DNA from: Rhizaria sp. SCN 62-66
Lineage: Eukaryota; Rhizaria, unplaced
Length of the DNA: 30,224 nt
Direction: 5' to 3'
Assembly (NCBI GenBank): GCA_001724265.1
Contig: MEDY01000368.1
Coordinates: 1 to 30,224 of the forward strand
Shown here: positions 8,976 to 22,500 of the stretch, piece by piece
How positions within the stretch are numbered: position 1 is the stretch's first letter
How the letters are laid out: the number at the start of each line of letters is the position of its first letter
Position numbers and translations under genes: made by a program
The notes under the pieces: model-generated
The model's database searches: none
The model's input: the letters and a program-made list of their open reading frames with translations, nothing else
What the model was told of the DNA's origin: nothing

Positions 8976-9577
8976 ATGCAAACACCAACTCACAAGCAAT
9001 TTGCGTGAGAGCACTCTTAACGGTCGCCCGAATGCGATATCACCCTTCCAAATTGGGCTCGCCTCCTTCCGCCCAGCACCCGGGTTCCTAAAAAATCGCC
9101 CAAGAAGCTGATCTGACTGACTGCACTGCGAGAGGCTCGATCATGTCGGGTGCGCTTCGTGAGGGTTTTGCAGCAGTTTCTTGCGTGAATAACTATAATT
9201 TTCCGGCACAGCATAGCCCAGTCTGTGTTTTATACAATATCCAATTTATTGATCTCTCAGATGCCGTCTTGGCCTCGCCTGTGTACCGCTGCGACAACGG
9301 CTGCGTTGCGGTTGAAACGTAACGCCCCGACTCACGCTTCTTCTCTCCCACGCCTGCAACCCTCTCCTGTGCTTCACTATTTTACTTCTGCAGGCTTGCC
9401 GAATCGTTTTTCTTTTCGGTTTCGCCTCTTAACTCTTTTTTCCACTTTTCCCGCCGTCCCCCCGCTGGCTCCCGTGCCCGCCGGACCGGACCTCCCCCAC
9501 CGACTTAACCAACACACTCTCGGCCTAGGCCTGCCCTCGCGGCCCCCGCGTTCCACCGCAGCCCCCCACCCCGTGCG
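8976..9577. promoter_or_regulatory. Divergent promoter region between the TPR-like gene and UTP20
   Basis: This 602-base gap separates two start codons that face away from each other. A CCAAT box on the + strand lies at 9241-9245, beside an AT-rich TATA-like stretch at about 9229-9250, some 330 bases before the UTP20 ATG. An inverted CCAAT (ATTGG at 9052-9056) lies 77 bases upstream of the TPR-like ATG. A long pyrimidine tract at about 9400-9475 falls in the probable UTP20 leader. No other gene is seen. Confidence 0.4.
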
Positions 9578-12500
9578 ATGAGCCTCTCCGCCCCGCACAA
9601 GTCCGTTGGGCTGAGCGGCATGACCAAGCTCGCGAGCGCGGACGCGCGCGTCAACCGCCGCGTGCGCCACAAAGGTCTCAAAGAGCGCCGCACCGACGTC
9701 AACGTCGACGTGCACCACAAGGTTGCCGCCGTTGCGCTTGCGCCCAAGGTCGACCTGGCGGGCAAGCGCCTCGACAAGCAGCGCGAACTTGAGCTGTCGG
9801 CCTCGTTCTTTGCCGACGCACTCCGCAAGACGGCCAACCAGGAGGCGACGTTCGCGTATGCCGCCTTCGACCGCCAGATGCGCCCCTTTGCGGTGAGCCT
9901 GCCGATGCTGTTGCACAACGCGCGCCGCGTCATGCGTGTGTTCCTGCGCCACCTGCAGATTCCCGACTCGGACGCCTTCCTGCCGATCATCCGCCTGCTG
10001 CCCGTGCTGGCGCGCGACCTGCGGTCCGAGATCTTCCCCTTCTTCTTCGAGGTCGTGTCTGCGCTCGTCGACTGCGTTCACCCCGACAAGCCCGAGGAGC
10101 TGGAAGCCATCTTCGGCACCATCGCGTACCTCTTCAAGTTCCACGCGCGCGACGTCGTGCACCGCATCCCTGACCTCTTCTGGACCGCCTTCGTCGGGTT
10201 GCTCTCGCACCGCGCGCAGGTCATCCGCACCAAGGCCGCGCAGACGCTCGCCTACGTCTTCCAGATCGTCCAGAACCCGGCGCGGTTGTACCGCGCGCTC
10301 GACGCCGTGCTCTCGGTGCCCGCACTGCAGGTCACCGAGGCGCAGGCCGCGCGCGCCGCCGCCGAGGTCGCCGCGCGCGCGGTCAAAACGGCCGCGCGCG
10401 CCGCCAGGCACGCCGCCGCCAAGCAGGCCGCCGAGGGCGCCGCCTCCACCGCTGCCGCCGCCTCCGACGCCGCCGCCGCTGAGGCCGCCGATGACGATAG
10501 CGATCTCACTGACGACGACGACGACGATTATGAAGACGCCGAGGAGGCTGCCGCCGCGCGTGAGGCCGCGGCCGCTGAGCGCGGGTCTTCCAAGTCTGCC
10601 GCGATGCGCTTGGGCTCCGCCCGCGCCACCGCGGCCGCGGCGCGTCGACCCCCGCGCACGTGCGCGCACTCGCTGCACGCGGTGCCGTGGGCCGCCGAGC
10701 CGCGCCGCGCCGCGCAGCTGCAGGAGGGCCTCGGTGACCTCCTCTTCTTCATCCTCAAGAACGTCCAGGGCCAGATGCACTCGACGGCGCCCCGTGTGCT
10801 GGGCTACCTCGTCGCGTCGCTTGCCAAGGGCGCGCGCGTCACGCGCATCGCCGCCGCCCTCGCCACCACAGACGCCAACTCCGGCGCTGTGACGGCGGTG
10901 GCGCCCGCCGCGGTGCGCGCTGCCCTCAAGCGCATCGCCCGCGGCAAGCCCTGCGCCGACTCGGCGGCCGCCCGCGCCGCCGACTGCGCTGCGCAGGCCG
11001 CGCTAGCGGCGGCGCGCGCGGACGCGGCCCGCCAGGTGCACTTTCGCACCCGTGTGCTGGCCCACGCGCTGCAGCAGCTGGCCGCGTGGGTCAAGCCGAG
11101 CGAGAGCGACGCCCTCTGGGGCGCCGTCGCCGCGCGCGCAGAGCTCGTCGTGCGCCGCTGGCGCAAGGTCACCGGCATCAAGCCCGCAGCGACCGGTAGC
11201 GCCTCGAACAATCGCAACAACGAAAGTGACGATGACAGCGAGAGCGACGAGAGCGGAGCCAGCAGCAGCGGCGCCGAAGACAGCGACAGCGACGGCGAAA
11301 TGGGCACCACGGACGAGGAGGAGGCTGCCAAGCTTTCGGACCAAGACATCACCGACAGCGACGACGACAACGACGACGAGGGTGTGCCCGCCAAGGACGT
11401 CCCCGGCTCCGCCGCCTCGCGCGCCGCCGAGGCCGCAGCCGCCGACGAGGCGCGCCGCCGCGTGTCTGCCACGGCCCGCGAGCTCTCGTGGGAGCTCACC
11501 CACGTCACGGGGATGCTCCAGGTGCTCGTCGGCAGCGCGAATGCGCGGCTTAACTTCGACATGCCCTACATCGCGTCCATCGCGCTCGGGCTCACCGAGG
11601 CCTCGCTGCTCTCTGACGCGCACAACACCAACGGCAGTAACGCGAACGCGGGCACCTGCGCTAGCAGCGACACTGTCGTTGATGCGCAGCTTCGCGCGCC
11701 GACGTACGCGGTGCACGCGGTGTCGCTGCTGACGCAGGTCTGGGGCGTGACCCTGAAGCGGACGCGTGACCCCGTGTACCAGGCTGAGGCGCCGCAGCTG
11801 CTCGAAATCTCGCGCCAGTTCACCGCGAAGCTGCCCGCACTCTTCGCCGCGCTGGCGCCGCACCCGCTCGCCGTGCTTCGCTTCGTCACTGGTCTGCGTG
11901 TGTTCCTGCAGCCCAGCGAGTTCGAGCTGCGGGTGCTGCCGCGCCTCGTCGCGTACGCGCTTACGCTCTCTCAGTCCACCGCCAGCTCCAACAGCTCTAG
12001 CGTTAGCGTGAGTGCGAGTACGAGCTCGAGTGCGACGACGCTGTGGGGCCACGAGTCGCCCTCGTCGGCAGCGCTGCTGCTGCTGCTGGCTGTCATGGCG
12101 CCTCTGCCGCAGCCCAAGGCGCGGTGGGACCCGACCGAGTTCACGCACCGGCTGTGGCTGGCCGCGCTGCCCTCGACGGCGACCTACGACGCCATCGCCG
12201 CGGCCTCAGTGTGGTGCACCGACAAGTTCGCCCCGCAGCACTACGTGCACCAGGGCGCGCAGCCCGCCTTCACGGCGGCGTATGCGGAGCACCGCCTCGC
12301 CATGGCGCTGCTGCGCGGCCGCGGCCGCGTCGCGGCGCTGGTTCCGCCCGTGCTGCCCACGGTCGACGCCGCCGTCTACGGCGACGACGCCGCCGCCGCC
12401 GACGCAGGTAACGGCGACGACGATGACGACGGCGAGGAATACGACAGCGCGGACGAGGACGCCGCGGTGCGCGCCCGGCTGGCCGCGCGCCGCCGCGCCG

Positions 12501-13026
12501 CCCGCGCGGCCCGCGTGAGCTCGGCCGTGACGGCCGCCTCGCTGGCCACGGTCGCCAGCGCCGCCCGCAAGGACTTCAGCTACACGCCGCTGACGGCGCT
12601 CTCCGCGGAGACGCAGGCGCGGCTGTTCACGCTCACGGCGCGCGCGCTGCTGGGCGCGGCGCAGGAACTGCTGGCGCTGCCCACGGAGACGGCCGCGCTC
12701 GCCGCTACCGTCGCGGGGTCCCCGGCGCACGCGCTGCTGTCAGACGTGTGGGCCGCGCTCACGGTCATGCTGGGCATGTTCATCCCTCTCTACACGCCCG
12801 TCACGGTCACCATCGCGAGCGCGAGCTACACGGCCAACGCGAGCAGCGACGCGAAGAAGAGCAGCAAGAAGAATGCGAATAATGCAAGTAGTTCTGCTAC
12901 GCCTGCGAGCGAGACGATTGCGACTACGACAGTGGGCTCGGTGATCTTCACGGCCCAGCGCGCTCTGGCGCATGTCGTCACGCTCGCGCTCGCCGCGCTG
13001 CCCCCGGCCGCGGCCCTCACCACCAC

Positions 13027-13062
<36 letters not shown>

Positions 13063-13468
13063 GAGCGCTGGTGGCGCGGCGTGCTCCGCGCTGGGCCCGG
13101 ACCCGCACGCGCTGGCGCTCGCCACGCAGGTGCGCGCGCACGCCGACGCCGTGTTCTTCGCCCTGGCGCGCGCGCCCGTGGCCACCGCGGTGCCTGACGC
13201 CATGCGCGCGCTCGACTACCTGCAGCTGCTGCTGCCGCTGCCGGTACCCGCCGTGCTGTCGCTGTCGCTCACCGACATCGTCCCCAGCTCTTCGGCTAAC
13301 AGCAGCAACGGCGGAGACTGTGCGAGTTCGCTTGCGTTGGCGACTGCCTTCATGCCCACGTCCACCGCGCCCCTCGTCGCCGCCGCGCTCGCCGCCGTTT
13401 CCAGCGCCAGCGCCGGCGCGAACTCGAGCGACGAGAGCAAGGACGGCGCCATCTCGGTCGTGACCCCC

Positions 13469-13503
<35 letters not shown>

Positions 13504-16500
13504 GCTGGCCACCTCCGGCCCCGCGGCCGCGACGGCGTCCGCGCCGGCGCTGTCGCGCGCTGTCCGCGCGCTGGCGGCGCAGTGGCCCCGCGCCGCGGGC
13601 TCAGTGTTGACGCTGCGCGCGTGGGCGGCGCTGACTGCGCTCGAGGCCGTGCACGACGTCGCCGTGGCTTCGCGCGTGACGGCCCCGCCCGCGCTAGCCG
13701 GCACCGTGTGGCCGCTGGGCGTCGACGCCGCGGGGGCCTGGGCGCCCGCCGCGTCGCCGCTCTCGGCGCTGCCCGGAGCCGCATTCCTGACGCTGCAGAC
13801 GGCGGCGCTGAAGCGGCTGACGACGCTGTGCCGCTACCTCGCGGTGATCCTGCCCCACGCCGCCGCTGCCATGGGGTCGGCCACCACGGCGCTCACTGTT
13901 GCCAACGCGCAGCGCAAGAAGGGCGACAAGAGCGGTGCCGCGGCCGCAGCTGCTGCCGCGATTGCGGCGGTGCAGTACGAGGTGAGCCCGATGCACCGCA
14001 CGACGGCGTGGTGGAGCCACAACGCGGCCCAGGACATGGACGTGCTAGACGGTAGCGCCAGCAACAGCAGTCTGGTCACCACCACGACGCACATCAGCGC
14101 CAACTACAGCGCCGATCGCGGCGACTTGGCGCCCGTGTACTCCAGCGACGACGAGAACGACGACGGCGACGACGACGACGGCGACGGGCGCACGGTCGCC
14201 GCGCGGTCCGCGTCGCAGAACATCCACAGCATCAACCTCTACGGCAAGCTCAACGCGATCCAGCTGAACCGCATCAAGGCCTCGTCGAAGCTGTGGAAGC
14301 AGTACCGCCGCATCCAGAAGGCGCGCGCGGCGGGCGAGCTGCTTGAAGAAGAGTACGCGCCGCGCATCGACAAAGACACGTTCCTGAGCGACGTCGACAA
14401 GCTCCGCAAGCAGCAGCGCGCGCGCGCCCGCGAGGACACACGCCTCGAGGTCTCGATTCCGGCTGACTATACGCGCGCCGAGCGCCGCGCGGCCGAGAAG
14501 GGCGCCGTGGTGCACGCGCGCGAGCTGCAGCAGCGCCAGCGCGCGGCCCGCGAGCGCGCCGCTGACGCCACGCAGCTGCTGCGCGCGGATGACGACGACG
14601 GCGATGGCAACGGCTACGAGGCCGGTGCGGGCACCGACTTCCTCTCGGTCCTCGCCGCCTCCGCTTTCTCCGACAACGGCAAGGCCGGCGCCCGCGGCGG
14701 CAGCAACGCCGCGCTGGAGGCCGCCGCCGCCGCGGCCGCGGAGACTATCTTCGCTGGCGCCGCCCTGGGCGGGCCGGCCGCGGACGCGCTAGCCGCCGCC
14801 TTCGCGCCGGTGGCCGCCGCGCTGCTCTCGGCCAACGCGGCGGACCGCGCGCGCGCGACGGCGGCGCACGAGGCGCTGACGGCGCTTGTGGTCCCGTCTC
14901 TGCGCGCGCCGGCGCATGCGATTCGCGCGCTCGCCGTCGACGCGCTGGCCGCGATGCCCACCCTGCACCACCTCGCCGCGCCCGTGCCCGCCACCAACAC
15001 GAGTAACCACAACAACAGCAGTGGCAATGGCAGCGGCAGTGGAGCGAAGTCAGTCAAGTCTGTTTTGACCGGCGCGCAGACGCAGCACCGGGCCGCGGGC
15101 CAGCCTTGCGGCGTGCTGGCCTCGCTGCACTTCCTGCTAACGCACGCCGTGGGCATGGAGCTGGACCGCCGGTCCGCGCCCCGGCTCGAGACCCTGCTGG
15201 CCTCAGTCAACCTGCGCCTGCTGCCGCCGCTGTACGCGTCGCTGCTACCGCCCTTTGCGCTGGGGCTGCTCTCAGTCAAGCTCTCGCTGCTGTGGCCGCG
15301 CGCGCTGGCGCTGCTGGGCGGGCTTGCGCAGCAGTACCCCGCGCTCACCTGGCCCTGGCTGCGACTCGCGCTTTCGGACGCGATGCTGCACTCGCACGCC
15401 GTGCTCGCCGTCCGCGAGCAGGCCATGACGCTCGGCGCCTCGGCCCCGGCCCCCAGCCGCGGGTCGCTCGAAGCCGCGCGCGAGGCCGCCGCGGGCGCCG
15501 TCAGCCGCATGCAGGACCTGGCGGCCGCCGCGGTCAACGCGCGCGCCATGGCGGACGGCGACTGCTTCGGCGTCGTCGCCAAGGCCGACACGGACATTGG
15601 CGCCCCCGTGGGCACCGGCGATGGCGACAACGGTGACTCTGCCGCTGACAGCGACGCCGTGTACGTCGCGATGGTCACGGGCAAGTCCGCCTCGGCCTCC
15701 GCATCGGCGTCCGCCGCCGCGACCGTCAGCAGCAACGGCTCCAACGGCGTGGTCACCCGCGGCCAGATCGCGGCACTGACGGCGATGCTGCGGCGCGAGG
15801 CCACTCTGTCACAGCACGCGACCGCCGCCGCGGTCGACGGCCCGACTCTGATCAAGTCCCTGCTCTCGGCAGTGGGCAACGAGGCGCTGGCCTCGCTGGT
15901 CAACTCGGCCGCGCACAAGGAGGGCCTCGTCGCGCTCTTCGCCGCCTTCGTGCACACCGAGTGGGCGCTGCTGCACCCGCACAGCGCCTTCGGCACGGCC
16001 ACGCAGGCGCGCGGCCGCGAGACGGGCGACGGCACGCCGCGCAAGATCACAGTGGTCACCGCGCGCCAGGGCTTCACGCACGACGTCTACATCGCAAACG
16101 TGCTCTCGCAGGCGCTCGGCATCGCGAACCCGTCGCCGCTCGTCCCCGCCGCGGGCGCCGCGGTGGGCTTCGTGCTCGCCGACGGCGCGCGCACGGTCGC
16201 GGCGGCCAAGATGAACCAGTTCTTGCGCGCCTTCGCGGCCAACTACAAGACGCTGAGCACGCTGCCATACGCCGACGCGCTGCTGAAGCCGCTCGCCGTG
16301 CGCCTGCTGAGCATGCCCAACCCGGACCTGCAGGAGAGCGCGCTGGCGCTGCTGGACAAGGCCAAGCTCGACTGGCTGAGCCCGTACTCGGACCGCCTGC
16401 GCCGGTTGATGAACGACAAGACGTACCGCGACGAACTCACGGCGATCTCGGTCGCTGTCCAGCGCAGCATCGACCGCTCGCGCCGCGCCGCCGCGCCCGC

Positions 16501-19500
16501 GCTGCGCCGCCGGCTGCGGCGCATGGGGCTGCTCGACGCGACGGGCAGCGCCAAGCTGCGCGTCGTACGCTCCGAGGCCGGCGCCGCGGGCCAGGACGAC
16601 AGCGACGCCGACGAGGACGACGACGAGGACGACGACAACCTCGACGACGACGGTGAGCTCGACGGCGACCGCGCCCACCTCAACCGCTACAAGTCCCACA
16701 CCCACGGCGACAACGCCGGCGCCGTGACGATGAAGGGCGTGGACGAGGACGACTACGGCGACGCCAATGACAGCGCGGGCGTGATCCACCCGCGCCACCG
16801 CGCGCACCTGCTGCCGCTGCTGTCGGCCGTGCTGACGACGCGCATGGCGACCTCGACGCACGCTAAGAGCGGCCGCTCCGCCGCGGCCAGCCGCCGCAAC
16901 GCTGTCATGGCCGTGCTCGCGCAGTTCCCGCCGCAGGAGCTGTCGTCCTACTTTGCCAGCATCCTGCGGCCCTTCGTGGCCGCGCTGCTGCTGACGACGG
17001 GCAACGGCGCGCTGCTGGCCGCTGCGCTCGACGCCGACGACGCGCGCAACGCCGCCGTCACGGCCCCCTTTGGCGCCGCCGTAGCGCTCGCAGGCGACGC
17101 CACGCACCACACGCCCGCCGCGTCGCCCGCCGTCGAGGCCGCCGGCGCCGCTGCAGCGGCGGCGCTGGCGGCGCCCGAGCTCGTGGTAACCACGACGAGC
17201 GAGACGGCGGCCCGCACGCGCGCCGTGATGGCGTCGCTGCGCGCGCAGGAGCTCGTGCCCGCGCCCGTCCGCGCCGCCGCCGCGTCGGGCGCGCTGGCCA
17301 CGGCCGCAGAGGACTACGTCGCCGTGCTGCAGCGCGGCGAGATGCTCACGGCGCTCACAGCGCGGCTCATCCGCGAGGGCGGCGGAGCGCTTTTCGCCGC
17401 CGCGGCCGCGATGGTGGCTTCGACCGTGCCGCCCGCGCTCGCCAACGCCGACAGCGTCGACCCCGAGTCAGCCGAGGCCGCCGCGGACAGCGACGCTCTG
17501 GCGCTGGTCGAGGCCGCCGTGCCTCCGCAGACGCTTGCCTCACGCGCCGCGGTCAAGCGCGTTATGGGCGCGGCCTACGTGGCGCTTGCCGCGGACGCCG
17601 GCGCCGACCCAGACACGCTCGACGCGTCCTCGCTGGGCGCGCGATCCTGGGACGCCGTGGCGATGAGCGCCATCAACGCGCCCCCCGCCGCCTTACTATC
17701 GGTGCCCGTCAACTCCCCGCGGCTGTCTGCGCCGCACGTGGTCGCTGCGATCGCTGGTTCGACGCTCGCGGCCTCGGCGGCGGCGGCGGTGCAGCGACAC
17801 GTGCTTGTCGGCTACGGCAGCCAACGTGGCAGCAGCAGCCGCGTAGCGCTGCCCGAGGTCGACACGCGCAAGCAGGTCGGCTTCCTCATCGGGTTGCAGG
17901 CGCTGTTGGGCCAGATGCGCACCGCAGTGACCCCGTTCCTGCCGACCCTGCTGCCCATCATCGTCTTCCTACACACGCGCGCGCACGCCCGTGCGACGCT
18001 CATCATGCAGTACCGCGCGGTGCGCCGCGCCGCGGTGCGCAAGACGGCCGAGGAGGAGGCCGCCGCCGCCGCCGCCGCGGAGAAGGAGGCCCGCGAGGTC
18101 CGCCGCGCCCGCCGCCGCGCCCGCGCAGGCCGCAAGCTGGGCTCCGCGCTCGACGACGCCACGCCGGCCCCCGAGGATGAGGACGCCAAGAACAGCGACG
18201 ACGATGACAACGAGGAGGAGGACCTCGCCGAGAGCTCCGGCACCGATTCGGACTCCGAGGACGCCGACGCGACCGTGGGCGTCGAGTCAGAGAAGGACAC
18301 GCAGCGGCGCGTGGCGGCGGACCTGGCCCGCGACGCGGACGCGCACGAGGCCGCCGTCTCTCGCATCCTTGCAGAGCCCGACGCCGAGGGCGCGCGCGCA
18401 CACGCCGGGAGCGCGAACCCCGAGGACGGTGTCGACGACGCCGGCGAGGCGGCCGCGCTTGAGGCGCTGCTGGGCGGGAAGCTGTTCGACCCCGAGGGCG
18501 AGGACAAGGCGCTGGCCTACACGGCCGAGTCGCTCCGCACCGTGCGCCTGCTCTGCAACAGCATCATGGCCACGGTCGTCGAGAGCCTGCACCCGCTCTT
18601 CGGCATCGACGCGGCGCCCGCCCAGTGCCCCGCGCTTGTCCACAGCGCGCCGAGTGGCAAGAGCAGCAAGAAGAAGTCCGCGATGAGCGACAGCGGCGAC
18701 ACCGAGGCCGAGTGGAGCAGTCTGGAGCGCGCGCTGACGGCCGCCGACGACTGGGCCAAGCGGCCCTCGCGCAGCCTCAGCGCCAGCGCGCGGCTGCTGC
18801 TCTCGGTGCAGCGCGGCGGCGACATCACCACGGCCCACGTCGCCGCCGCGACCACCGGCTCCGTCGCCGCTGACTCGGCGGCCGCGGCGTCGGACGACAC
18901 GCTGGTGCTGCCGCTGTGCGCGGCGTCGGTCGCCGACGCGCGCGCCGCCGCGGCGGCGGTGGCAGAGGCCGAGGCGCTGGAGCGCGCGGGCCGCGTCCCC
19001 GCGGGCGCCGAGGCCGCCGTGGCCGCCGCGCGCGCCTCGGCCGTCGTCTGCGCGCTCACGCCGCGCGCGCTTTTCGCCAACGTGTACCTCTTCGCGCAGT
19101 CGAGCCGCATGACGATCGAGCGCCTGGCGCTCGACGCCACGCAGTCGCGCGTCGGCTGCATGGAGTTCGTCGTGTCGCTCGCCAAGCACCGCGCCACACA
19201 GCCCTTTTTCGCGCTGCCGACGACGCAGTTTGTGCTGCCCTCGCTCTTCGCCGTGCTCTCCTCGGCGTCGGTCACGCCCGCGGTGGCTTCGGCGCCGCTC
19301 GAGGCCGTCGAGCACATGCTCAACACGATCGACCAGCTCGACCAGGAGCAGAAGCAGGCAGCCGTCGACGCCAAGACGGCCGCCGCGGACCGCGAGGCCC
19401 GCCAGGCGCGCCGCCAGGCCCGCATCCAGGTGCTGCAGCGCCGCGCCGCCGCGCTCGAGGCGCGCCGCGGCGATTCCTCGCTGCACAACGACGAGGAAGA

Positions 19501-22500
19501 GCTGGAGGCCGAGCTTGCGAGCGCGTACGCCGCCATCGAGGCTGTGCGCGCGCGCGCCGAGGCCGCAGCGACGGGCGCGCTCACGGCGGTGCAAGATGCC
19601 GAGGAGTCCGGCGATGACAGCGACGACTACGACCAGTCGACCGACGCGCGCCGCGCCAAGCTGCGCGCGTTCGACGCGCGCACGGCGGAGCGGCTGCGCG
19701 CGGACCGCAGCGACAAGGAGATGGCGCGGCGCGCGAACCCGCGCGCGACGCCGCTGGGCGAGGACTCGGCGCAGTCGCCGGCGCTGCGCGGCGTGCTGGC
19801 GCGCGTGCTCACCACGCATGCGCCAACGCTGCTGCGCAACCTCAACGTGTACCTGCAGAACGTCGCTGACGGGCTTACGGTCACGTACGACTCGCTGTCG
19901 AAGAAGAACCGCGGCAAGCGCGCGCGGCTGCCGCGGCGCGAGCTGACCCTCGCGGCGCGGCTGGCGCCTTACGCGCGCGACGCCGACACGGCGCGCACTC
20001 TGGCGTCGATCCTGATCGCGTACCTGCCGTTCGGGCAGCCGCAGCCGCTGCACTCGCTGGCGCCCTCGGCGTCGTACACGTCGCGCCGCGGCTCCGAGGA
20101 GGACGCCGAGGAGGCTGACAGGCTCTCGCGGCTGCGATACGGCGTCGAGCTGCACCAGACCACGGTGCTGGGGCTGCTGTGCGACCTGGTGCCGTGCGTT
20201 CGCGACGTCGAGTTCCTCGTCACGCTGCAGGACACGCTCGCGCACCAGCTGCTGCTCGTGTTTCCCGGCAAGTCGCGTGTCCGCGTCGCCTCGCTGCTGC
20301 GCTCCATCGCGCAGAGCGCGCGCGCCGCCGTCGCCGAGGCCAGCAGCGGCGCAGACAGCTCGGCCGCCGCCGCCGCCGCTGCCACTGCCGTGCTGCCCGA
20401 GGCGCTGTCGGCGCCCGGCGCGCTCGAGGCCCGCCTGCTGTCGGACGACGTGCTGCTGGTCATCGACGGGCTCACCTCGCTGGAGCCCACGCGCGCAGAC
20501 CCGTCGCCGGACTACGCGCGCCACCTGCGCACCTACCGCGCGCTCACGCTGCCGAACCGGCAGATGCTGACGGCCGTGCTGTCGGCCGACGCGGCCGCTG
20601 TGGCCGCCGAGTCGGCCGCCGCGCTGGCCAACAGCGAGGTGATCGGCGCCAACATCGCCGAGGACGCCGTGCTGCCGGGCCCCACTGCGCACACCTTCGG
20701 CGCCAACAAGCTTGCCGCGCTCGTCACCACATCCGCCGACGTGCTCGACGCCGACAACGACGCTGCTGACGGCGCGGGCGCGGGCGGCGTGTGGGTGCAG
20801 TGGTCGTCGCACCAGGCGCTGCCCGTGGCCTACGCGCTGCTGCACGACATGTACGCGGCCGAGAGCTCCGCGCGCGAATCCGCCCTGACGGGGCTGCAGC
20901 GCCTCATCGCCGCCAACGCGGGCGCGACCGCCGAGGAGCGCGCCGCGGGGCTGCCCTCGGCGCTCGTCACGCGCGTCGTGTTTAAGGCCGTCACGGACGG
21001 CTTCGCGTCGAAGCACTACCTCCCGCGCCGCGCGTTCCTGCAGCTGTTCGGCGTGTTTGCGCGCTGCTTCCCCGCGCAGTACCCCGCGCTCGCGCTGCTC
21101 GCCGCGCTCACCAGCAGCGGCAACAACAACGCGCAGCTCTTGCAGCAGTCCCAGTCACAGTCTCAGGACAAGGCCCAGGACAAGGCTCAGAAGGAGAGCG
21201 CTGCTAAGGCCAAGGCCAAGGCAAGCGCCGCGGCAAGTGCGGTCGGCAGCCTGAGCAGCGGCAGCGGCAGCGACGAGGAGATCGACTTCTTCACGGCCGT
21301 GATGCACTCGCAGGTGGCGCACCGGCGTCGCGCGCTGGGCCAGCTGCAATCGCTGCTCACGCTGGAACGGCAAGCGCAGGCGCCGCGGGTCCAGGCAATG
21401 GGTGTGGCCGCTATCGAGTCGTCGTCCAAGCCGGTGTACGAGACCAAGCTGGCTGAGCTCATGTCGTCGCTGCTGCTGCCCATGGTGGGCCACGTCATCA
21501 CCGAGGCGGGCGGGCCCATCGCGCAGGGCCAGTTCAACAAGGGCCGCCGCATCAAGAAGGGCCCGCTGACCAACGTCTTTGGCGTCGACGCCGACACGCT
21601 CAGCCTGGCCGTGCAGGTCTACGGGCTGCTGGGCTCGTTCCTGCCGTGGAACCGCTACCGCGCGGAGCTCACGGCGTCGCTGAACCGCGTCATGAAGGAG
21701 CCCACGCAAGAGCGCGTGCTGCTGCGCGCGACCGTGGCGCTCATCGACGGCTTCCCCTTCCCCATCGGGCTCGACGCCGCGCAGCTCGCGCTCACCGCGC
21801 TGCCCGCCATGCGCCGCAGCCGCGGCGAGCCCGACCCCGACGACGACAAGAAGGGCGGGGATGCGAAGAAGAAGTTCAACCGCTGGCGCCCGCCGCCGCG
21901 CGCGCCGCGGCCCGTGTCGGCGCACGCGCTGTTGGGCATTGAGCCCGGAGGCGCGGTGCAGTCGTCGCTCTTCACCAGCGACATTACCGACATCGACCTC
22001 GCGGCCGCGGCGAGCGGCAAGGCGCCCGTGGCCGACATGATCCGGTTCACGCTGGCGAGCAAGATCCTGCCGCGCATGTTCTCCTTCTGCACGTCAACCA
22101 AGGACATGGGCGGCGATGCGCGCTTCGAGGCGATCCAGCAGCTGCGCATGAAGAACGGCGACGTCGACACCAACAACCCGCTGTTGCAGGGCAAGCAGCT
22201 GGGCGAAGTGCGCGTGTCGGTCGTCATGGCGCTCGTCAAGCTGCTGCAGAAGCTGCCCGCGTCCGACTTCCACAGCCAGTTCCCGCGTCTGGTGCGCGTC
22301 GTCGTCGTGCATCTGGCGCGCAAGGAGCAGGAGCACCGCGACGTGGCGCGCAAAACGCTCAACTCGGTGCTCGACTCGGTCGGCCCGGCGTTCCTGTTCT
22401 ACGTCATCTCGGAGCTGGAGACGTCGCTGGTGCGCGGCAACCAGCTCCACGTGCTGGGCTTCGTGCTGCACGACATCCTGCACCACATGGCTGAGGTCCG

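Noticed and set aside
8976-9014. Longer N-terminus of the TPR-like protein from 9014
   Set aside because: The codon at 9014 is GTG, and adding these residues would bury the signal peptide behind a 13-residue extension.
18287-21016. 909-codon open frame on the - strand inside UTP20, and similar long frames at 9377-10780 and 23657-25879
   Set aside because: These are shadows of the GC-ending codon bias of UTP20. They translate to Arg/Ala/Gly/Val-rich sequence without domains, opposite a frame with clear family matches.
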